Notes: a model not told the origin generated them from the sequence alone. A stretch of 64,000 bases of DNA from Oceanidesulfovibrio marinus (GCF_013085545.1 NZ_CP039543.1:2945322-3009321), one strand, 5' to 3'. Shown: positions 1 to 8,396, counted from the stretch's first letter. A program made the numbers and translations.

Positions 1-1089
1 TCCGGCGAGGTCATTTTCAACACCGGCATGACCGGCTACCAGGAGGTGCTCACCGACCCCTCCTACGCCGGCCAGATGGTCGCCATGACCTACCCGCTGA
101 TGGGTAACTACGGCGTGAACCAGGAGGACGTGGAGTCCCACCGCATCTTTGTGGAAGGCTTCATCGTCAAGGAGTGCTGCAAGACACCCTCCAACTGGCG
201 CGCCATCGCCTCTCTGCCGGACTATCTGGCCGAGCAGGGCGTGATGGGTATCGAGGGTATCGACACCCGCGCCCTGACCCGCCACCTTCGCCTGCAGGGG
301 GCCAAGCGCGGCATCATTTCCACGGAGGTCGGCGATCCGCAGGCCCTGGTGGAGCGCGCCAAGTCCCTGCCCTCCATGGAAGGCCAAAACCTGGCCGAGG
401 TTGTCTCGCCCTCCGGCCCGTACACCTGGGACGGCACCCGGCCCCAGCCCGCCACCCTGGCCGCGGACGGCTCCTACGCCTGGCCCGGCCTGGCCCACGG
501 TGAACGCGGCATCCGCGTGCTGGTCTACGACTTCGGCATCAAGTGGAACATCCTGCGCCTGCTCCAGGAGCAGGGCATGGACCTGCTCGTCGTCCCGGCC
601 GGCTTCACCGCATCCCAGGTGCGCAGCGTCCGGCCCGACGCCGTGTTCCTCTCCAACGGCCCCGGCGACCCGGCCGCGCTCACCGGCTGCATTGAGCAGC
701 TCACGGCCCTGACGCAGGAGTATCCCATGGCCGGCATCTGCCTGGGCCACCAGCTCCTGGGCCACGCCCTGGGCGGCTCCACCTTCAAGCTCAAGTTCGG
801 CCACCACGGCATGAACCACCCTGTGAAGGACCTGGCCAGCGGGCACATCGAGGTCTCGTCCCAGAACCACGGCTTCTGCGTGGACATAGACACCCTGGCC
901 GACGTGACCCTGACGCACATGAACCTGAACGACAACACCCTGGAAGGCTTTGCGCACAACAAGCTGCCTGTCATCGCCATCCAGTACCACCCGGAGGCCA
1001 GTCCCGGCCCGCACGATAGCCGCAACTTCTTCCGCCGGTTCCGCAACCTGGCCGTGACAACCTCCGGCATTGCCGCACCGGCCGAATGA
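1..1089 (+). CDS. carA: Carbamoyl-phosphate synthase small subunit, 5' end outside window
   Basis: Glutamine amidotransferase subunit that hydrolyses glutamine and passes ammonia to CarB, which makes carbamoyl phosphate for pyrimidine and arginine synthesis in the cytoplasm. The reading frame is open from base 1, so the start lies upstream. By comparison with E. coli CarA about 35 N-terminal residues are missing. The N-terminal CPSase small-chain domain shows the conserved [12 protein letters not shown] block. The C-terminal class I GATase domain has the nucleophile motif [15 protein letters not shown] and the His/Glu motif [12 protein letters not shown]. No carB follows: a TPR protein starts 53 bases downstream, so the usual carAB pairing is absent here. 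GC-rich codon use matches a housekeeping gene. Identification is firm. Confidence 0.97.
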   Translation, partial: SGEVIFNTGMTGYQEVLTDPSYAGQMVAMTYPLMGNYGVNQEDVESHRIFVEGFIVKECCKTPSNWRAIASLPDYLAEQGVMGIEGIDTRALTRHLRLQGAKRGIISTEVGDPQALVERAKSLPSMEGQNLAEVVSPSGPYTWDGTRPQPATLAADGSYAWPGLAHGERGIRVLVYDFGIKWNILRLLQEQGMDLLVVPAGFTASQVRSVRPDAVFLSNGPGDPAALTGCIEQLTALTQEYPMAGICLGHQLLGHALGGSTFKLKFGHHGMNHPVKDLASGHIEVSSQNHGFCVDIDTLADVTLTHMNLNDNTLEGFAHNKLPVIAIQYHPEASPGPHDSRNFFRRFRNLAVTTSGIAAPAE

Positions 1090-1142
1090 TTTGCGCATGA
1101 CGCGCGCCTGGTGACACCTTTCTCCCCCACGAGGACGCCAGC

Positions 1143-1946
1143 ATGTCTACCGAGCTGACACAAGCACGACAGAAAATCTCTCAGGTAAGCACGTTCCTCA
1201 AGCAGGCGAAGTACATACCTGCGGTGGAATCGCTGCACCAGGCGGTGCGCATCGTCATATCCCAGCCACTCATGCGGCAGGAGAAGGAGGAGTTCGCCGA
1301 GCTGCTGCAGAAGGCGGCCTACACCCTCGACTCCCACAAAGGCTTCCGGCAGGTCATCCCCCTCAAGGTGGAGTACACCCCCGGCCAGGAACGGGAGCTG
1401 CTCGGCGTGCTCGGCGCCTGCCTGTCCGAGCTGCGCAGTTCGGCCCTGAGCGAGGCCAAGGACCAGCTCGCCGCGCTGGAAAGACGCCGGGACGATGAGC
1501 TGGAGCGCGGCCAGCAGCTCATCGACGCCGCGGAGTACGATCAGGCCCGCGGCGTTTTTGACGAACTTCTGGGCATGATTCCGGACGATCCGGACCTGAA
1601 GGGCGACATCGGCGACCGTTTTCTGCGCGCCGGCCGCTACGAAGAGGCGTTCCACTACCTCTCCCAGGCCCTGGAGCAGTCCCCGGAGTCCATCCACTTC
1701 TACAACCGCATCGGCATAGCCCTGCGCAAGCTGGGCCGCTACGAAACAGCGGAGCGCTACTACCTCAAGGCGCTGGAGTACTCCAAGGACGACCCCAATC
1801 TCTACTTCAACGTGGGCCGGCTCTACGTGGACTGGAAGAAGTGGGACGACGTGGCGCTGATGGCGCAGAAGGCGCTCAAGCACAATCCGGACTTCAAGGA
1901 AGCGGGCAAGATGCTCGCCTTCGCCAACAAGCAGAAGGCCAAGTAG
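1143..1946 (+). CDS. TPR-repeat protein
   Basis: 267-residue soluble protein with no signal peptide or membrane segment. The first ~120 residues are helical and charged without a recognised domain. From about residue 130 to the end there are roughly four tetratricopeptide repeats, with the typical pattern of small residues and A/Y/F at repeat positions (for example RAGRYEEAFHYLSQALEQSP and KLGRYETAERYYLKALEYS). TPRs form helical scaffolds for protein-protein contacts, and the partner cannot be read from the sequence. A GAGGA ribosome-binding site lies just before the ATG. It sits 53 bases after carA and 19 bases before the flavoprotein on the same strand, so the three may be co-transcribed. 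The function is unknown. Confidence 0.85.
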   Translation: MSTELTQARQKISQVSTFLKQAKYIPAVESLHQAVRIVISQPLMRQEKEEFAELLQKAAYTLDSHKGFRQVIPLKVEYTPGQERELLGVLGACLSELRSSALSEAKDQLAALERRRDDELERGQQLIDAAEYDQARGVFDELLGMIPDDPDLKGDIGDRFLRAGRYEEAFHYLSQALEQSPESIHFYNRIGIALRKLGRYETAERYYLKALEYSKDDPNLYFNVGRLYVDWKKWDDVALMAQKALKHNPDFKEAGKMLAFANKQKAK

Positions 1947-1965
1947 GCCCGGCAGGAACGGGCTC

Positions 1966-3366
1966 ATGCGCCTGGCAGAGACCGACGTCCTCGTGCTTGG
2001 CGCCGGTCTGGCCGGCCTGAGCGCCGCCCGGTCTGTCCTCGCCGCCACCTCTCTCTCCCATACGCCGCTCCGCGTGACCGTGGCCTGGTCCAGCCCCGGC
2101 CCTGCCGGCTCCTCATTCGCCAACCACAACAACGGTTGGGGCCTGCTCGCCCCGGACGATGACGCCTCCCGAGAAGAGGTCGTCGCCCGCGCCGTGCGGA
2201 TCGCCTCCCCCGGCTTCATCGACCCGCGCCTTGTCACCATCCTTGCCGAGGAAGCGGCGGACCGCCGCCGTGAGCTGGAGCCCCTGGGCATCCTTCCACT
2301 GAAACGCACGAGCCGCGTCTGCTTCGCCCCGGAGCTGCGCGCATACGTTTATCGCGATGCACGGGCCGTTTTCCGCGCCCTGGCCGGCCACGTCGCTTCC
2401 TGCGGCGGCGAGCTGTTGGAGGGTGTCGAGGCTGTCCGCCTCATTACCTTGGACAACGCCGTGCGCGGCGCTTTGCTCGTGGACAATGCGGGCGAACCCG
2501 TGCTCTGCGCGACGCGCGCCGTGGTCTGCGCTTTGGGCGGACCGGCCCCGCTCCTACCACACCACGTGGCCGGCGGCGGCAATCCCGGTACATCCCCGGC
2601 CCTGCTCGCCCAGGTTGGCGTGTCGCTGGTGAATACGGCGTATTTGCAATGGATGTGGCACGACGTGGAGGGCGGGCAGTTTGTTCGCATTGACCGTTTG
2701 CCCTGGGGAACAGCGCAGGACGGGGCCGCGGCGCTACCACCCGGAGACCTGAGGCTGCTCCAGGCGCGGGGCGACCACTTTCCTCGCAGCTATGACCTCC
2801 CGGACGAAGCGCTGGACCTGGCGCTGGGCCGGCTGGCCGTTGCCGATCCGGACGGGGCTGTGTCCGTACGCAACGAGGACGGCGCAGTTCTTCGCATTCG
2901 GCCGCATGCCCATGCCGCCAACGGCGGCGCGCGCATCGACGAGCACGGCCGCACCTCGGTGAACGGGCTCTGGGTTTGCGGCGAGTGCGCCGGCGGTATG
3001 CACGGCGCCAACCGCCTGGGTGGAGCCATGATCGCAGCCTGCCTGGTCTTTGGCCGCCGCGCCGGCATGGATGCGGCAACCTGCGCCGCGGAAACGCCGA
3101 CTCCGAATCGAGGTATGCTTGTGGAAGCGGCCACGGCCTGGATGGCGGACGCAAAGCGCTCCGCAGAACAACACGGCCCGCGGCTGGACCCGCACCGCGC
3201 GGCCAGGGCGCTGTTTTTGCGCGATGGAGGCGACGCCCGCGCCATGCTGCAGGAACTGGGCGCATTGTCCCTGCACAAATCCGAGCCTGAGGACGATCCC
3301 CAGGGGCAGTTGCTCACCTGCCTCGCCAAGACGCGGGTTCAGGAAGCCATCGTCCGCCGGACCTGA
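1966..3366 (+). CDS. FAD-binding flavoprotein of the fumarate reductase / L-aspartate oxidase type
   Basis: 466 residues. The N-terminus carries a Rossmann dinucleotide motif (VLVLGAGLAGLSAARSV, about residues 9-25), followed by the SSFANHNNGWG block in the place where NadB/FrdA/SdhA proteins bind FAD. Near residues 330-360 the second FAD block is present (GLWVCGECAGGMHGANRLGGA), strongly typical of this superfamily. Substrate-binding histidine and arginine candidates lie around HAHAANGGARIDEHG. It is shorter than NadB (~530) or SdhA (~590), and no iron-sulfur or cytochrome subunit is adjacent, so it may be a stand-alone oxidoreductase. The substrate cannot be assigned. It ends 227 bases before the tRNA promoter. 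Confidence 0.8.
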   Translation: MRLAETDVLVLGAGLAGLSAARSVLAATSLSHTPLRVTVAWSSPGPAGSSFANHNNGWGLLAPDDDASREEVVARAVRIASPGFIDPRLVTILAEEAADRRRELEPLGILPLKRTSRVCFAPELRAYVYRDARAVFRALAGHVASCGGELLEGVEAVRLITLDNAVRGALLVDNAGEPVLCATRAVVCALGGPAPLLPHHVAGGGNPGTSPALLAQVGVSLVNTAYLQWMWHDVEGGQFVRIDRLPWGTAQDGAAALPPGDLRLLQARGDHFPRSYDLPDEALDLALGRLAVADPDGAVSVRNEDGAVLRIRPHAHAANGGARIDEHGRTSVNGLWVCGECAGGMHGANRLGGAMIAACLVFGRRAGMDAATCAAETPTPNRGMLVEAATAWMADAKRSAEQHGPRLDPHRAARALFLRDGGDARAMLQELGALSLHKSEPEDDPQGQLLTCLAKTRVQEAIVRRT

Positions 3367-3592
3367 CGCGTGACCGCCCGCCCTGCCCGGCGACATCTCT
3401 GTAGAACCGCGCCCACACCCTGGCCGCAACGCGCCCGCTCTGGACGTTGTCCACGAACCGCCGGCAGGCCTGCAAAGTTCCGAACGGCCGGGAATGGTGG
3501 AGACCAGTGCCTGGAGCTGTGATAACGGCAAGTCTGGGCAGACGCCGCCCTGGAGCGGCGCAAAATTATCGGACAGAAATCACCGCGAGGTG

Positions 3593-3621
3593 TTGACAGC
3601 CACCCGCAGCTTGGATAAGTA
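3593..3621 (+). promoter_or_regulatory. Sigma70-type promoter of tRNA-Pro
   Basis: A perfect -35 box TTGACA (3593-3598) is followed after 17 bases by TAAGTA (3616-3621). This ends 14 bases before the tRNA, the expected distance for a tRNA promoter. The -10 box is a partial match to consensus. Confidence 0.6.
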
Positions 3622-3635
3622 TTCCCTCCTTGCGT

Positions 3636-3712
3636 CGGGATGTAGCGCAGTCTGGGAGCGCACCTGAATGGGGTTCAGGGGGCCGGAGGTTCAAATCCTC
3701 TCATCCCGACCA
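3636..3712 (+). tRNA. tRNA-Pro, anticodon GGG
   Basis: 77-base cloverleaf with encoded CCA. The acceptor stem CGGGATG pairs with CATCCCG. The anticodon stem CCTGA/TCAGG encloses the loop ATGGGGT, giving anticodon GGG, which reads CCC/CCU proline codons. The T-arm GGAGG-TTCAAAT-CCTCT is present. Overall sequence follows the bacterial tRNA-Pro pattern. The 3' end of such genes is a common integration target, and mobile-element debris starts within 160 bases. Confidence 0.95.
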
Positions 3713-3721
3713 GATATTTCG

Positions 3722-3752
3722 AGGGCTTACCGTTAATTCGGTAGGCCCTTTT
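3722..3752 (+). terminator. Rho-independent terminator after tRNA-Pro
   Basis: Stem AGGGCTTACCG (3722-3732) pairs with CGGTAGGCCCT (3739-3749) with one G-U pair and a 6-base loop. It is followed by a T-rich tail. It lies 9 bases after the CCA end. Confidence 0.85.
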
Positions 3753-3787
3753 TCTTTGCTGCACCACACGATTGCACCACAAACGGC

Positions 3788-3877
3788 CTAGCGGCGCTCC
3801 TTGATGTTGACCACTTTCCGGTCCTGCTTGGGCTCGGGTTCGGCCTCCGGCAGCCGGAGCATGAGCTCGAGGGCGCG
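3788..3877 (-). pseudogene. C-terminal gene fragment, origin uncertain
   Basis: On the minus strand a charged C-terminal stretch (LELMLRLPEAEPEPKQDRK, then VVNIKERR and a stop) reads out from the edge of an IS481-type relic toward the tRNA. The upstream part of the gene has been replaced by relic sequence. Position and orientation would suit the tail of a tRNA-associated integrase, but no catalytic residues remain, so that is a guess. Confidence 0.25.
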
Positions 3878-3992
3878 GGCTGCGACATGGATGGCCGAGC
3901 GCCTTCCCAAGCATTCCTGGGCGGTATCGTAACCGACGAGGCCGGGGCAGAATGGCAGGAGAAACAGCAGAACCGCCAACCAACAAGAGGCG

Positions 3993-3997
3993 GAGTG
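3993..3997. repeat. Target-site duplication GAGTG, left copy (partner 5309-5313)
   Basis: GAGTG occurs immediately outside both termini of the IS3-family element. The intact IS481 copies contain a single GAGTG at this point, which shows which bases were duplicated. Confidence 0.85.
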
Positions 3998-4011
3998 TGG
4001 TGTTGCCCCCG

Positions 4012-4854
4012 CTAAATCGGACACTCGGCTGTTGCCATAGAGCGGATGAACTCGCGAGGAGATTTCATCCGCAACCCCTTGTGGGGATGCCTCTCGTTGT
4101 AATCTTCGATCCAGTCCGCCAGCTGTCCGAACACCGTCACGGCATCCGGCCTGTCGCTTATGCGCACGTAATCACGCTTGAACGTGTTCACGAACGCTTC
4201 GGCAATGCCGTTGCTCTCCGGGCTCCTGACGGGCGTGAACCGGCTCTCCAGGCCCAGCCACGAGGCGAACTCCACCGTGTCTTTCGCCGTGTAGCATGAG
4301 CCGTTGTCCGAAAGCCATTGCACCGGGCGGGGAGTTCGATTTGTCCCGAACCGCTTCTCGACGCACTCCAGCATCAGGTCCTGGATCATCGAGCTGGAAA
4401 TGCCCCGGCTCGACGCCATATGGCCGATGACTTCCCTGTCGCAGCAATCAATGGCGAACGCCACCCTGACCGCCTCGCCATTGGCGCAGGACACTTCGAA
4501 GACGTCGGAACTCCAGCGCAGGTTGCTGCGCAGCGTAATTACCTTGCCGTCATGGGCGCGCGTCGGCCGCTTGCCGGAATGCCGCGTCAGCAGAAGTCCA
4601 TGAAGGCGCATGATGCGGTAAACGCGTTTGTGATTCACGCGAGGCTGGCCCAACTCAACCAGGCGTCGATTGAGCACGGCGCAAACCCGCCTGTAGCCGT
4701 ACGTGAGACGATCGTCGATGATGTCGCGAATGAGCGGCAGCAGCGCTTCATCTTCTGCCTTGGAATAGCGAGGCGGCCTCACCTTTGGCTGGGCGCCGAC
4801 GCGCTCCACAAGCCTGGACCGGGAAACGCCCATGGCGTCTGCAACGCGCGTCAT
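4012..4854 (-). CDS. IS3-family transposase OrfB (DDE integrase domain)
   Basis: 280 residues with the rve integrase core that catalyses strand transfer. Acidic triad candidates: D in RWSSDVFEV, D in WLSDNGSCYTA, and E in SNGIAEAFVNTFKRDYV. The C-terminal YNERHPHKGL block is typical of the IS2/IS3 group. The ATG overlaps the orfA stop (ATGA). The frame is also open upstream of this ATG back to the slippery A-run in orfA, so the functional product is probably an OrfAB fusion made by -1 frameshifting. No internal stops. Confidence 0.93.
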   Translation of the reverse strand: MTRVADAMGVSRSRLVERVGAQPKVRPPRYSKAEDEALLPLIRDIIDDRLTYGYRRVCAVLNRRLVELGQPRVNHKRVYRIMRLHGLLLTRHSGKRPTRAHDGKVITLRSNLRWSSDVFEVSCANGEAVRVAFAIDCCDREVIGHMASSRGISSSMIQDLMLECVEKRFGTNRTPRPVQWLSDNGSCYTAKDTVEFASWLGLESRFTPVRSPESNGIAEAFVNTFKRDYVRISDRPDAVTVFGQLADWIEDYNERHPHKGLRMKSPREFIRSMATAECPI

Positions 4855-5249
4855 GGGGTATCGTCCTCGAAGGGCAATGGCGTGCGCGAGATCAGTTTTT
4901 TTTCGCGCGCAATCTCGATGGCCTCCTTGAGGATCTCCACTTCCATCGTCTTCTTGCCCAGAAGGCGCTCGAGATCGCGGATGCGCTTCTTCATGGCCCG
5001 CGCTTCGGCTGCCGAAACAACCGTGTCGTTGGCCTCGATGGCTTTCCTGCCGCCCTCGCTCATGAGCTTCCTCCAGCGGAAAAGGAGATTGGGGGCGATG
5101 CCGTGCTTGCGGGCCACGTAGGAGACGCTCATGCCTGGCTGCGACGACTCCTCGACGATCCGCAACTTCTCGGTCAGTGCCCAGCGCCGGCGCTGGACAC
5201 TGTGCACCACCTCTACCGTCGGATACTCGTTAGCACTATGTCTAGACAT
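4851..5249 (-). CDS. IS3-family OrfA (DNA-binding helix-turn-helix)
   Basis: 132 residues. The N-terminal half is a helix-turn-helix of the transposase-8/IS2 OrfA type (ALTEKLRIVEESSQPGMSVS, then YVARKHGIAPNLLFRWRKL), which recognises the terminal inverted repeats. The C-terminal half is a leucine-zipper-like coiled coil (residues ~85-120) for OrfA/OrfAB contacts. A run of eight A residues (4903-4896, minus-strand sense) lies near the end of the gene and is a plausible frameshift site. It overlaps orfB by 3 bases. Confidence 0.92.
   Translation of the reverse strand: MSRHSANEYPTVEVVHSVQRRRWALTEKLRIVEESSQPGMSVSYVARKHGIAPNLLFRWRKLMSEGGRKAIEANDTVVSAAEARAMKKRIRDLERLLGKKTMEVEILKEAIEIAREKKLISRTPLPFEDDTP
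4896..4903 (-). promoter_or_regulatory. Probable -1 programmed frameshift site (A8) in the IS3 element
   Basis: Eight consecutive A (minus-strand sense) read as GAA-AAA-AAA in orfA. Slipping back one base enters the orfB frame, which stays open from here through the annotated orfB ATG with the residues TDLAHAIALRGRYP before it. IS3-family elements commonly use such A-runs to make OrfAB. Confidence 0.65.
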
Positions 5250-5308
5250 GCCTCCAGACCTACCTCTTCGGTATGCCGAGGTGTCCGGTCGAAACGGGGG
5301 CTACTCCA

Positions 5309-5313
5309 GAGTG
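5309..5313. repeat. Target-site duplication GAGTG, right copy (partner 3993-3997)
   Basis: Lies directly outside the right terminus of the IS3-family element and continues into the IS481-type terminal sequence TCAGGTAAATATTATCTCTG. Confidence 0.85.
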
Positions 5314-5385
5314 TCAGGTAAATATTATCTCTGTACAACCCTTCGCCTCATTAATATGGCAGATGATTGCTATTGATAGTAATGC

Positions 5386-5769
5386 TCAGGAAGCCTTTGC
5401 GGAACGAAAGACCCATAGCTTAAGGCAAAGGTAATTGAAAATTGTAGAAGCTGCTGTAGCGCAAAGGAATGCGAATTGGGTAGAGTATCTCAATGATCCT
5501 GAGAGACTCAACGCACCCATGTTAACAAATACATTCATTATTATACTAACAGCATACACTGTTATGTACTTGATAATGCGCTCAAGCCTATTTTCGGAAT
5601 TAAATGTCCAAGAAACATTAATAAAATAGCTTACACAGACACTTGTTGTCACGCTGATGGCTTTAGAAGTGCTGACACCTACACCGAATGCCATTAGAAT
5701 ATTATATACAACATAGTCTATTGTGACGCATAATACGCCAGCTACCAAAAATCTTATAACTTGAGGCAT
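5386..5769 (-). CDS. GtrA-family membrane protein
   Basis: 127 residues with four predicted hydrophobic segments and little else, matching the GtrA family. Members are thought to move undecaprenyl-phosphate-linked sugars across the inner membrane or assist that step in O-antigen and teichoic-acid decoration. Conserved features include FLVAGVLCVTIDYVVYN at the N-terminus and FNYLCLKLWVFR at the C-terminus. The start codon overlaps the stop of the upstream methyltransferase by one base (TAATG), implying translational coupling. Its natural partners, a GtrB-like transferase and a GtrII-like membrane transferase, lie about 18 kb away at 23-26 kb. AT-richer than neighbours, consistent with transfer. 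Confidence 0.85.
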   Translation of the reverse strand: MPQVIRFLVAGVLCVTIDYVVYNILMAFGVGVSTSKAISVTTSVCVSYFINVSWTFNSENRLERIIKYITVYAVSIIMNVFVNMGALSLSGSLRYSTQFAFLCATAASTIFNYLCLKLWVFRSAKAS

Positions 5770-6434
5770 TATTTCGTGCTTTTATGGATTATTCCAGAAA
5801 GGCTACAATGAAAGTTACTTCTCCACAATTTAATATCTGATGAAATAAACCCCGCCTCGATAAGAATCGGCCACATATCACGAGGGGAAAAGTACATCTT
5901 ATGGGTGTCCACTTGATTGGAAATTATTCTTTTGGGATCAAGCAACTTTGTTGTCATTACATTTTCTAAGACCCATTTCCCAAACCAATTCGGGCTGTTA
6001 AAAAAGATATATCCACCTGGTAACAATAGCCTTCTGGCCTCTTTGAGCGCTGCTAGTGGGTTATCCAGGTGCTCGAGAATGCTCAAAAAAAGAATAAGAT
6101 CAAACGATTCAGACTTCAGTTGCGGCATACACTCGAAAAGGTCACCCTCCATGTATTCAAAATTAGAGTCCCCTTTGATTTGGTCATTCACTGAGAAGTC
6201 TATCCCTACCCCAGAATGTATCTTCTTCGACAAAGAGCGTAGCAGGCGAGCATCATAGCCGCAGCCAACTTCTAAAACTCGCGTCTTACCAGGATTCATG
6301 AATTTTGCAAATTTTTTGCTCAATGATTTAGAGACGATCTGCACTTTAAAGCGATCAAGAAAGGGGATCTTAACGCCCCCTTCTCCCAAAACGACAGGTT
6401 TCTTATTCACCATTTCAACTGTCTCCATGGTCAA
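5769..6434 (-). CDS. Class I SAM-dependent methyltransferase
   Basis: 221 residues. Motif I for S-adenosylmethionine binding is VLEVGCG (residues 53-59), followed by the acidic motif II region VGIDFS. Then come a motif typical of Methyltransf_11 proteins (FDLILFLSILEHLDNPLAAL) and the post-motif LLLPGGYIFF. This family methylates small molecules and sugars; the substrate is not readable. It is coupled to gtrA, so a role in polysaccharide or lipid-linked sugar modification is likely. The DNA is noticeably AT-rich compared with the flanking housekeeping genes. An ATG two codons further in is an alternative start. Confidence 0.82.
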   Translation of the reverse strand: MTMETVEMVNKKPVVLGEGGVKIPFLDRFKVQIVSKSLSKKFAKFMNPGKTRVLEVGCGYDARLLRSLSKKIHSGVGIDFSVNDQIKGDSNFEYMEGDLFECMPQLKSESFDLILFLSILEHLDNPLAALKEARRLLLPGGYIFFNSPNWFGKWVLENVMTTKLLDPKRIISNQVDTHKMYFSPRDMWPILIEAGFISSDIKLWRSNFHCSLSGIIHKSTK

Positions 6435-6928
6435 GATATCCCGGCAATGCCGGAATGTTGTACTGTAAACCGCTCAAGCAGCTTTATAAATCACCTTAAG
6501 ACGAAAGCACACTCTCTCCAGAGCAGTTTCCCGGCAATCATATAATGATGTGTGACAATCAAAGCACTTGCAGTACAAACACAAACTTGGTTGGGGACTA
6601 ACGCCAAGAATCATTCCAGAATGAGTCAAGCTTTTTGGATCCCCCGGAGCACACCAATTTCTGTACCGGGCTTATGTTAGTTTGCGCTCGTTTTGACCAT
6701 CAGCCGATGGCCCGGGATGCCTCGGCAGGACGTTCCCTGTGTATAGCGCTCATTCGGGAGCGTCAGCCCATCTTCCCTGTAGAGCCGTCTCCGATTTCCC
6801 TTATTCGCATTCGAAGCGCTGTCTGGCATTGGCAACGGGCATATAATACTACGAGAAAATCAGGGTTAACAACATAATACAAGTACGCCGATTGCTTTTA
6901 CATCAAAGCCGACCCATATGTACAAAGG
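6435..6928. other. Non-coding stretch upstream of the methyltransferase
   Basis: About 490 bases with no reading frame that resembles a protein. The first ~150 bases are AT-rich and presumably hold the leftward promoter of the methyltransferase-gtrA pair. The remainder is mixed-composition sequence bordering the ISL3 relic; no repeats or terminal inverted repeats were recognised. Confidence 0.4.
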
Positions 6929-7455
6929 TGGTTCAATGGAACTTTGCATAGCCCGTCGATGCCACTCTTCTCCGGCGCAATACGCAGCCTTGGGATATCT
7001 GTACTGCTACAGCTGCTTCAAGTTCTCCTCCAGCACATAGACCTTCATCGGAGTTCGGTCGGCATCCAGCAGATCGCACAGCTGGACGAGTTCTCCCCCG
7101 GGCGATGTCCCCCTTGTTCCCAACAGCCAACGCGCTTGGCCTCGCCGCAACGAACTCTGTCAATCAATGGCTTCGCGCCTAACTTGGCCACTACGCGAAA
7201 ACGGTCGTAAACGATCTCGGCTTAGGCAGTGGGCTTCGATCTCCGCCTCGTAAACGCGTTCATGTCCATGCCCACTGTCTTGGGGCGCTTCAGTCATCTT
7301 TCCCTGTCGTTGAAAGAACGGCCTGATGCTTTTCTCTCGGCCGGGGCCGCGGTCGATCCAAGGCAGCAGTTTAACACGCGGCGCGACGATCACCGCGGTG
7401 TAGCGGTGGTCTTCCTGCAGGGGGAGGCGAATGCGCTGATTCGCGTTCACACCTC
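6929..7455 (-). pseudogene. Frameshifted remnant of an ISL3-family transposase
   Basis: Read on the minus strand with changes of frame, the segment rebuilds the C-terminal half of an ISL3 (IS204/IS1001/IS1165) transposase. Pieces in order are VGMDMNAF, YEAEIEAHC, EIVYDRFRVVAKLGAKPLID, RVRCGEAKR, LLDADRTPMKVYVLEENLKQ, then after a stop QYRYPKAAYCA and EEWHRRAMQSSIEP. At least three frameshifts and a nonsense codon separate them, so no functional enzyme can be made. Catalytic completeness cannot be judged, and no terminal repeats were found. It abuts the 3' end of fcl. Confidence 0.8.
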
Positions 7456-7463
7456 CGGACCGG

Positions 7464-8396
7464 TTACCGGGCCTCGCTTTCCGTATACCACGCATACGCT
7501 TGGGCCAGTCCCTCCCGCAGATCAATACCGGCCTTCCAGCCGATGGATGTAAGCTTGCTCACATCCAGCAGCTTGCGTGGTGTTCCGTCCGGTTTTTCAA
7601 CGTCAAACTGGATGTCGCCTTCGAATCCGACAACCTCGGCAACAAGACGGGCCAGTTCGCCTATGGTGATATCCTGGCCCACGCCGATATTGACCAGCTC
7701 TTCCCCGTCATAGTTTCGCATCAGATAGACGCAGGCGTCGGCAAGGTCGTCGACGTGCAGAAACTCGCGGCGGGGCTGACCGGTTCCCCAAACCGAGACC
7801 GTGGCGGCACCGGCAACCTTCGCCTCATGAAACTTACGAATCAACGCCGGGACCACATGTGAAGTCTGCAGATCGAAGTTGTCCTCGGGTCCGTATAAAT
7901 TAGTGGGCATCACGCTGATGGCATTGAAGCCATATTGCCGTCTGTACGCGGCGCACATTTTCAAACCCGCGATCTTGGCGATGGCGTAGCACTCGTTGGT
8001 GGGTTCCAGCGGCCCAGTCAGCAAACAGTTCTCAGGCATGGGCTGCGGTGCAAGCTTGGGATAGATACACGAAGAGCCGAGGAAGAGGAGCTTCTTGACG
8101 CCGTTGCGATACGCGGCATCAATGATGTTCGTTTGAATCTGCAGGTTATCGCGTATGAAGTCTGCCGGATACGTATCATTGGCAACAATGCCGCCCACCT
8201 TTGCCGCAGCCAGAAACACATAGGCCGGCTTATGCTCGGCAAAAAAGGCATTCACAGCGGCCTGGTTGCGCAGATCCAGCTCGCTGCTACGGCGCAGCAG
8301 CAGGTTCGTGCAACCGTCCTTTGCCAACCGCCGCACCAGCGCAGAGCCTACGAGACCGCGGTGACCGGCGATATATATGACATCGTTTTTCTGCAT
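7464..8396 (-). CDS. fcl: GDP-L-fucose synthase
   Basis: Final step of GDP-L-fucose synthesis: epimerises and reduces GDP-4-keto-6-deoxymannose with NADPH in the cytoplasm. 310 residues from the chosen start. N-terminal SDR nucleotide motif [10 protein letters not shown] (residues 11-20). The active-site block FLGSSCIYP and the YxxxK pair YAIAK are present, along with family signatures AAAKVGGI and [10 protein letters not shown] chose the ATG at 8396 because a longer frame starting at 8432 would run into the gmd 3' end, and a purine-rich GGGTGGGA precedes this ATG. It follows gmd by 17 bases in the operon manB-manC-gmd-fcl. Confidence 0.95.
   Translation of the reverse strand: MQKNDVIYIAGHRGLVGSALVRRLAKDGCTNLLLRRSSELDLRNQAAVNAFFAEHKPAYVFLAAAKVGGIVANDTYPADFIRDNLQIQTNIIDAAYRNGVKKLLFLGSSCIYPKLAPQPMPENCLLTGPLEPTNECYAIAKIAGLKMCAAYRRQYGFNAISVMPTNLYGPEDNFDLQTSHVVPALIRKFHEAKVAGAATVSVWGTGQPRREFLHVDDLADACVYLMRNYDGEELVNIGVGQDITIGELARLVAEVVGFEGDIQFDVEKPDGTPRKLLDVSKLTSIGWKAGIDLREGLAQAYAWYTESEAR

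Larger units (their letters stand above)
3998..5308 (-). mobile_element. Complete IS3-family (IS2-like) insertion sequence
   Basis: 1311 bp, a normal IS3 size. The termini are imperfect inverted repeats: the left end begins TGGTGTTGCCCCCG and the right end, reverse complemented, TGGAGTAGCCCCCG. A 5-bp target duplication GAGTG flanks it. It carries orfA and orfB on the minus strand with a -1 frame relation. The intact ends and duplication suggest a fairly recent insertion that may still be active. Confidence 0.92.
3868..5337 (+). mobile_element. Decayed IS481-family right end, interrupted by an IS3-family element
   Basis: Bases 3868-3997 align by eye with the last ~40 codons and downstream flank of the IS481-family transposase found intact at 48069-49154 (the stretch encoding QGRGMDGRVPYQAFLDG), but the frame is broken. 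The terminal repeat resumes at 5309-5337, after the inserted IS3-family element, and ends in the same CTCTGTACA terminus as the intact copies. Joining 3997 to 5314 rebuilds a continuous IS481-type end. Confidence 0.75.

Noticed and set aside
525-2309. 594-residue minus-strand open frame over carA and the TPR gene
   Set aside because: Antisense to well-supported genes in GC-rich DNA, with low-complexity Arg/Ser/Leu-rich translation and no domain. It is a shadow frame.
3675-3986. 103-residue minus-strand frame ending VGMRGFEPPAP
   Set aside because: The end of this frame is the antisense of the tRNA-Pro. This C-terminal string is a well-known false protein produced by tRNA genes.
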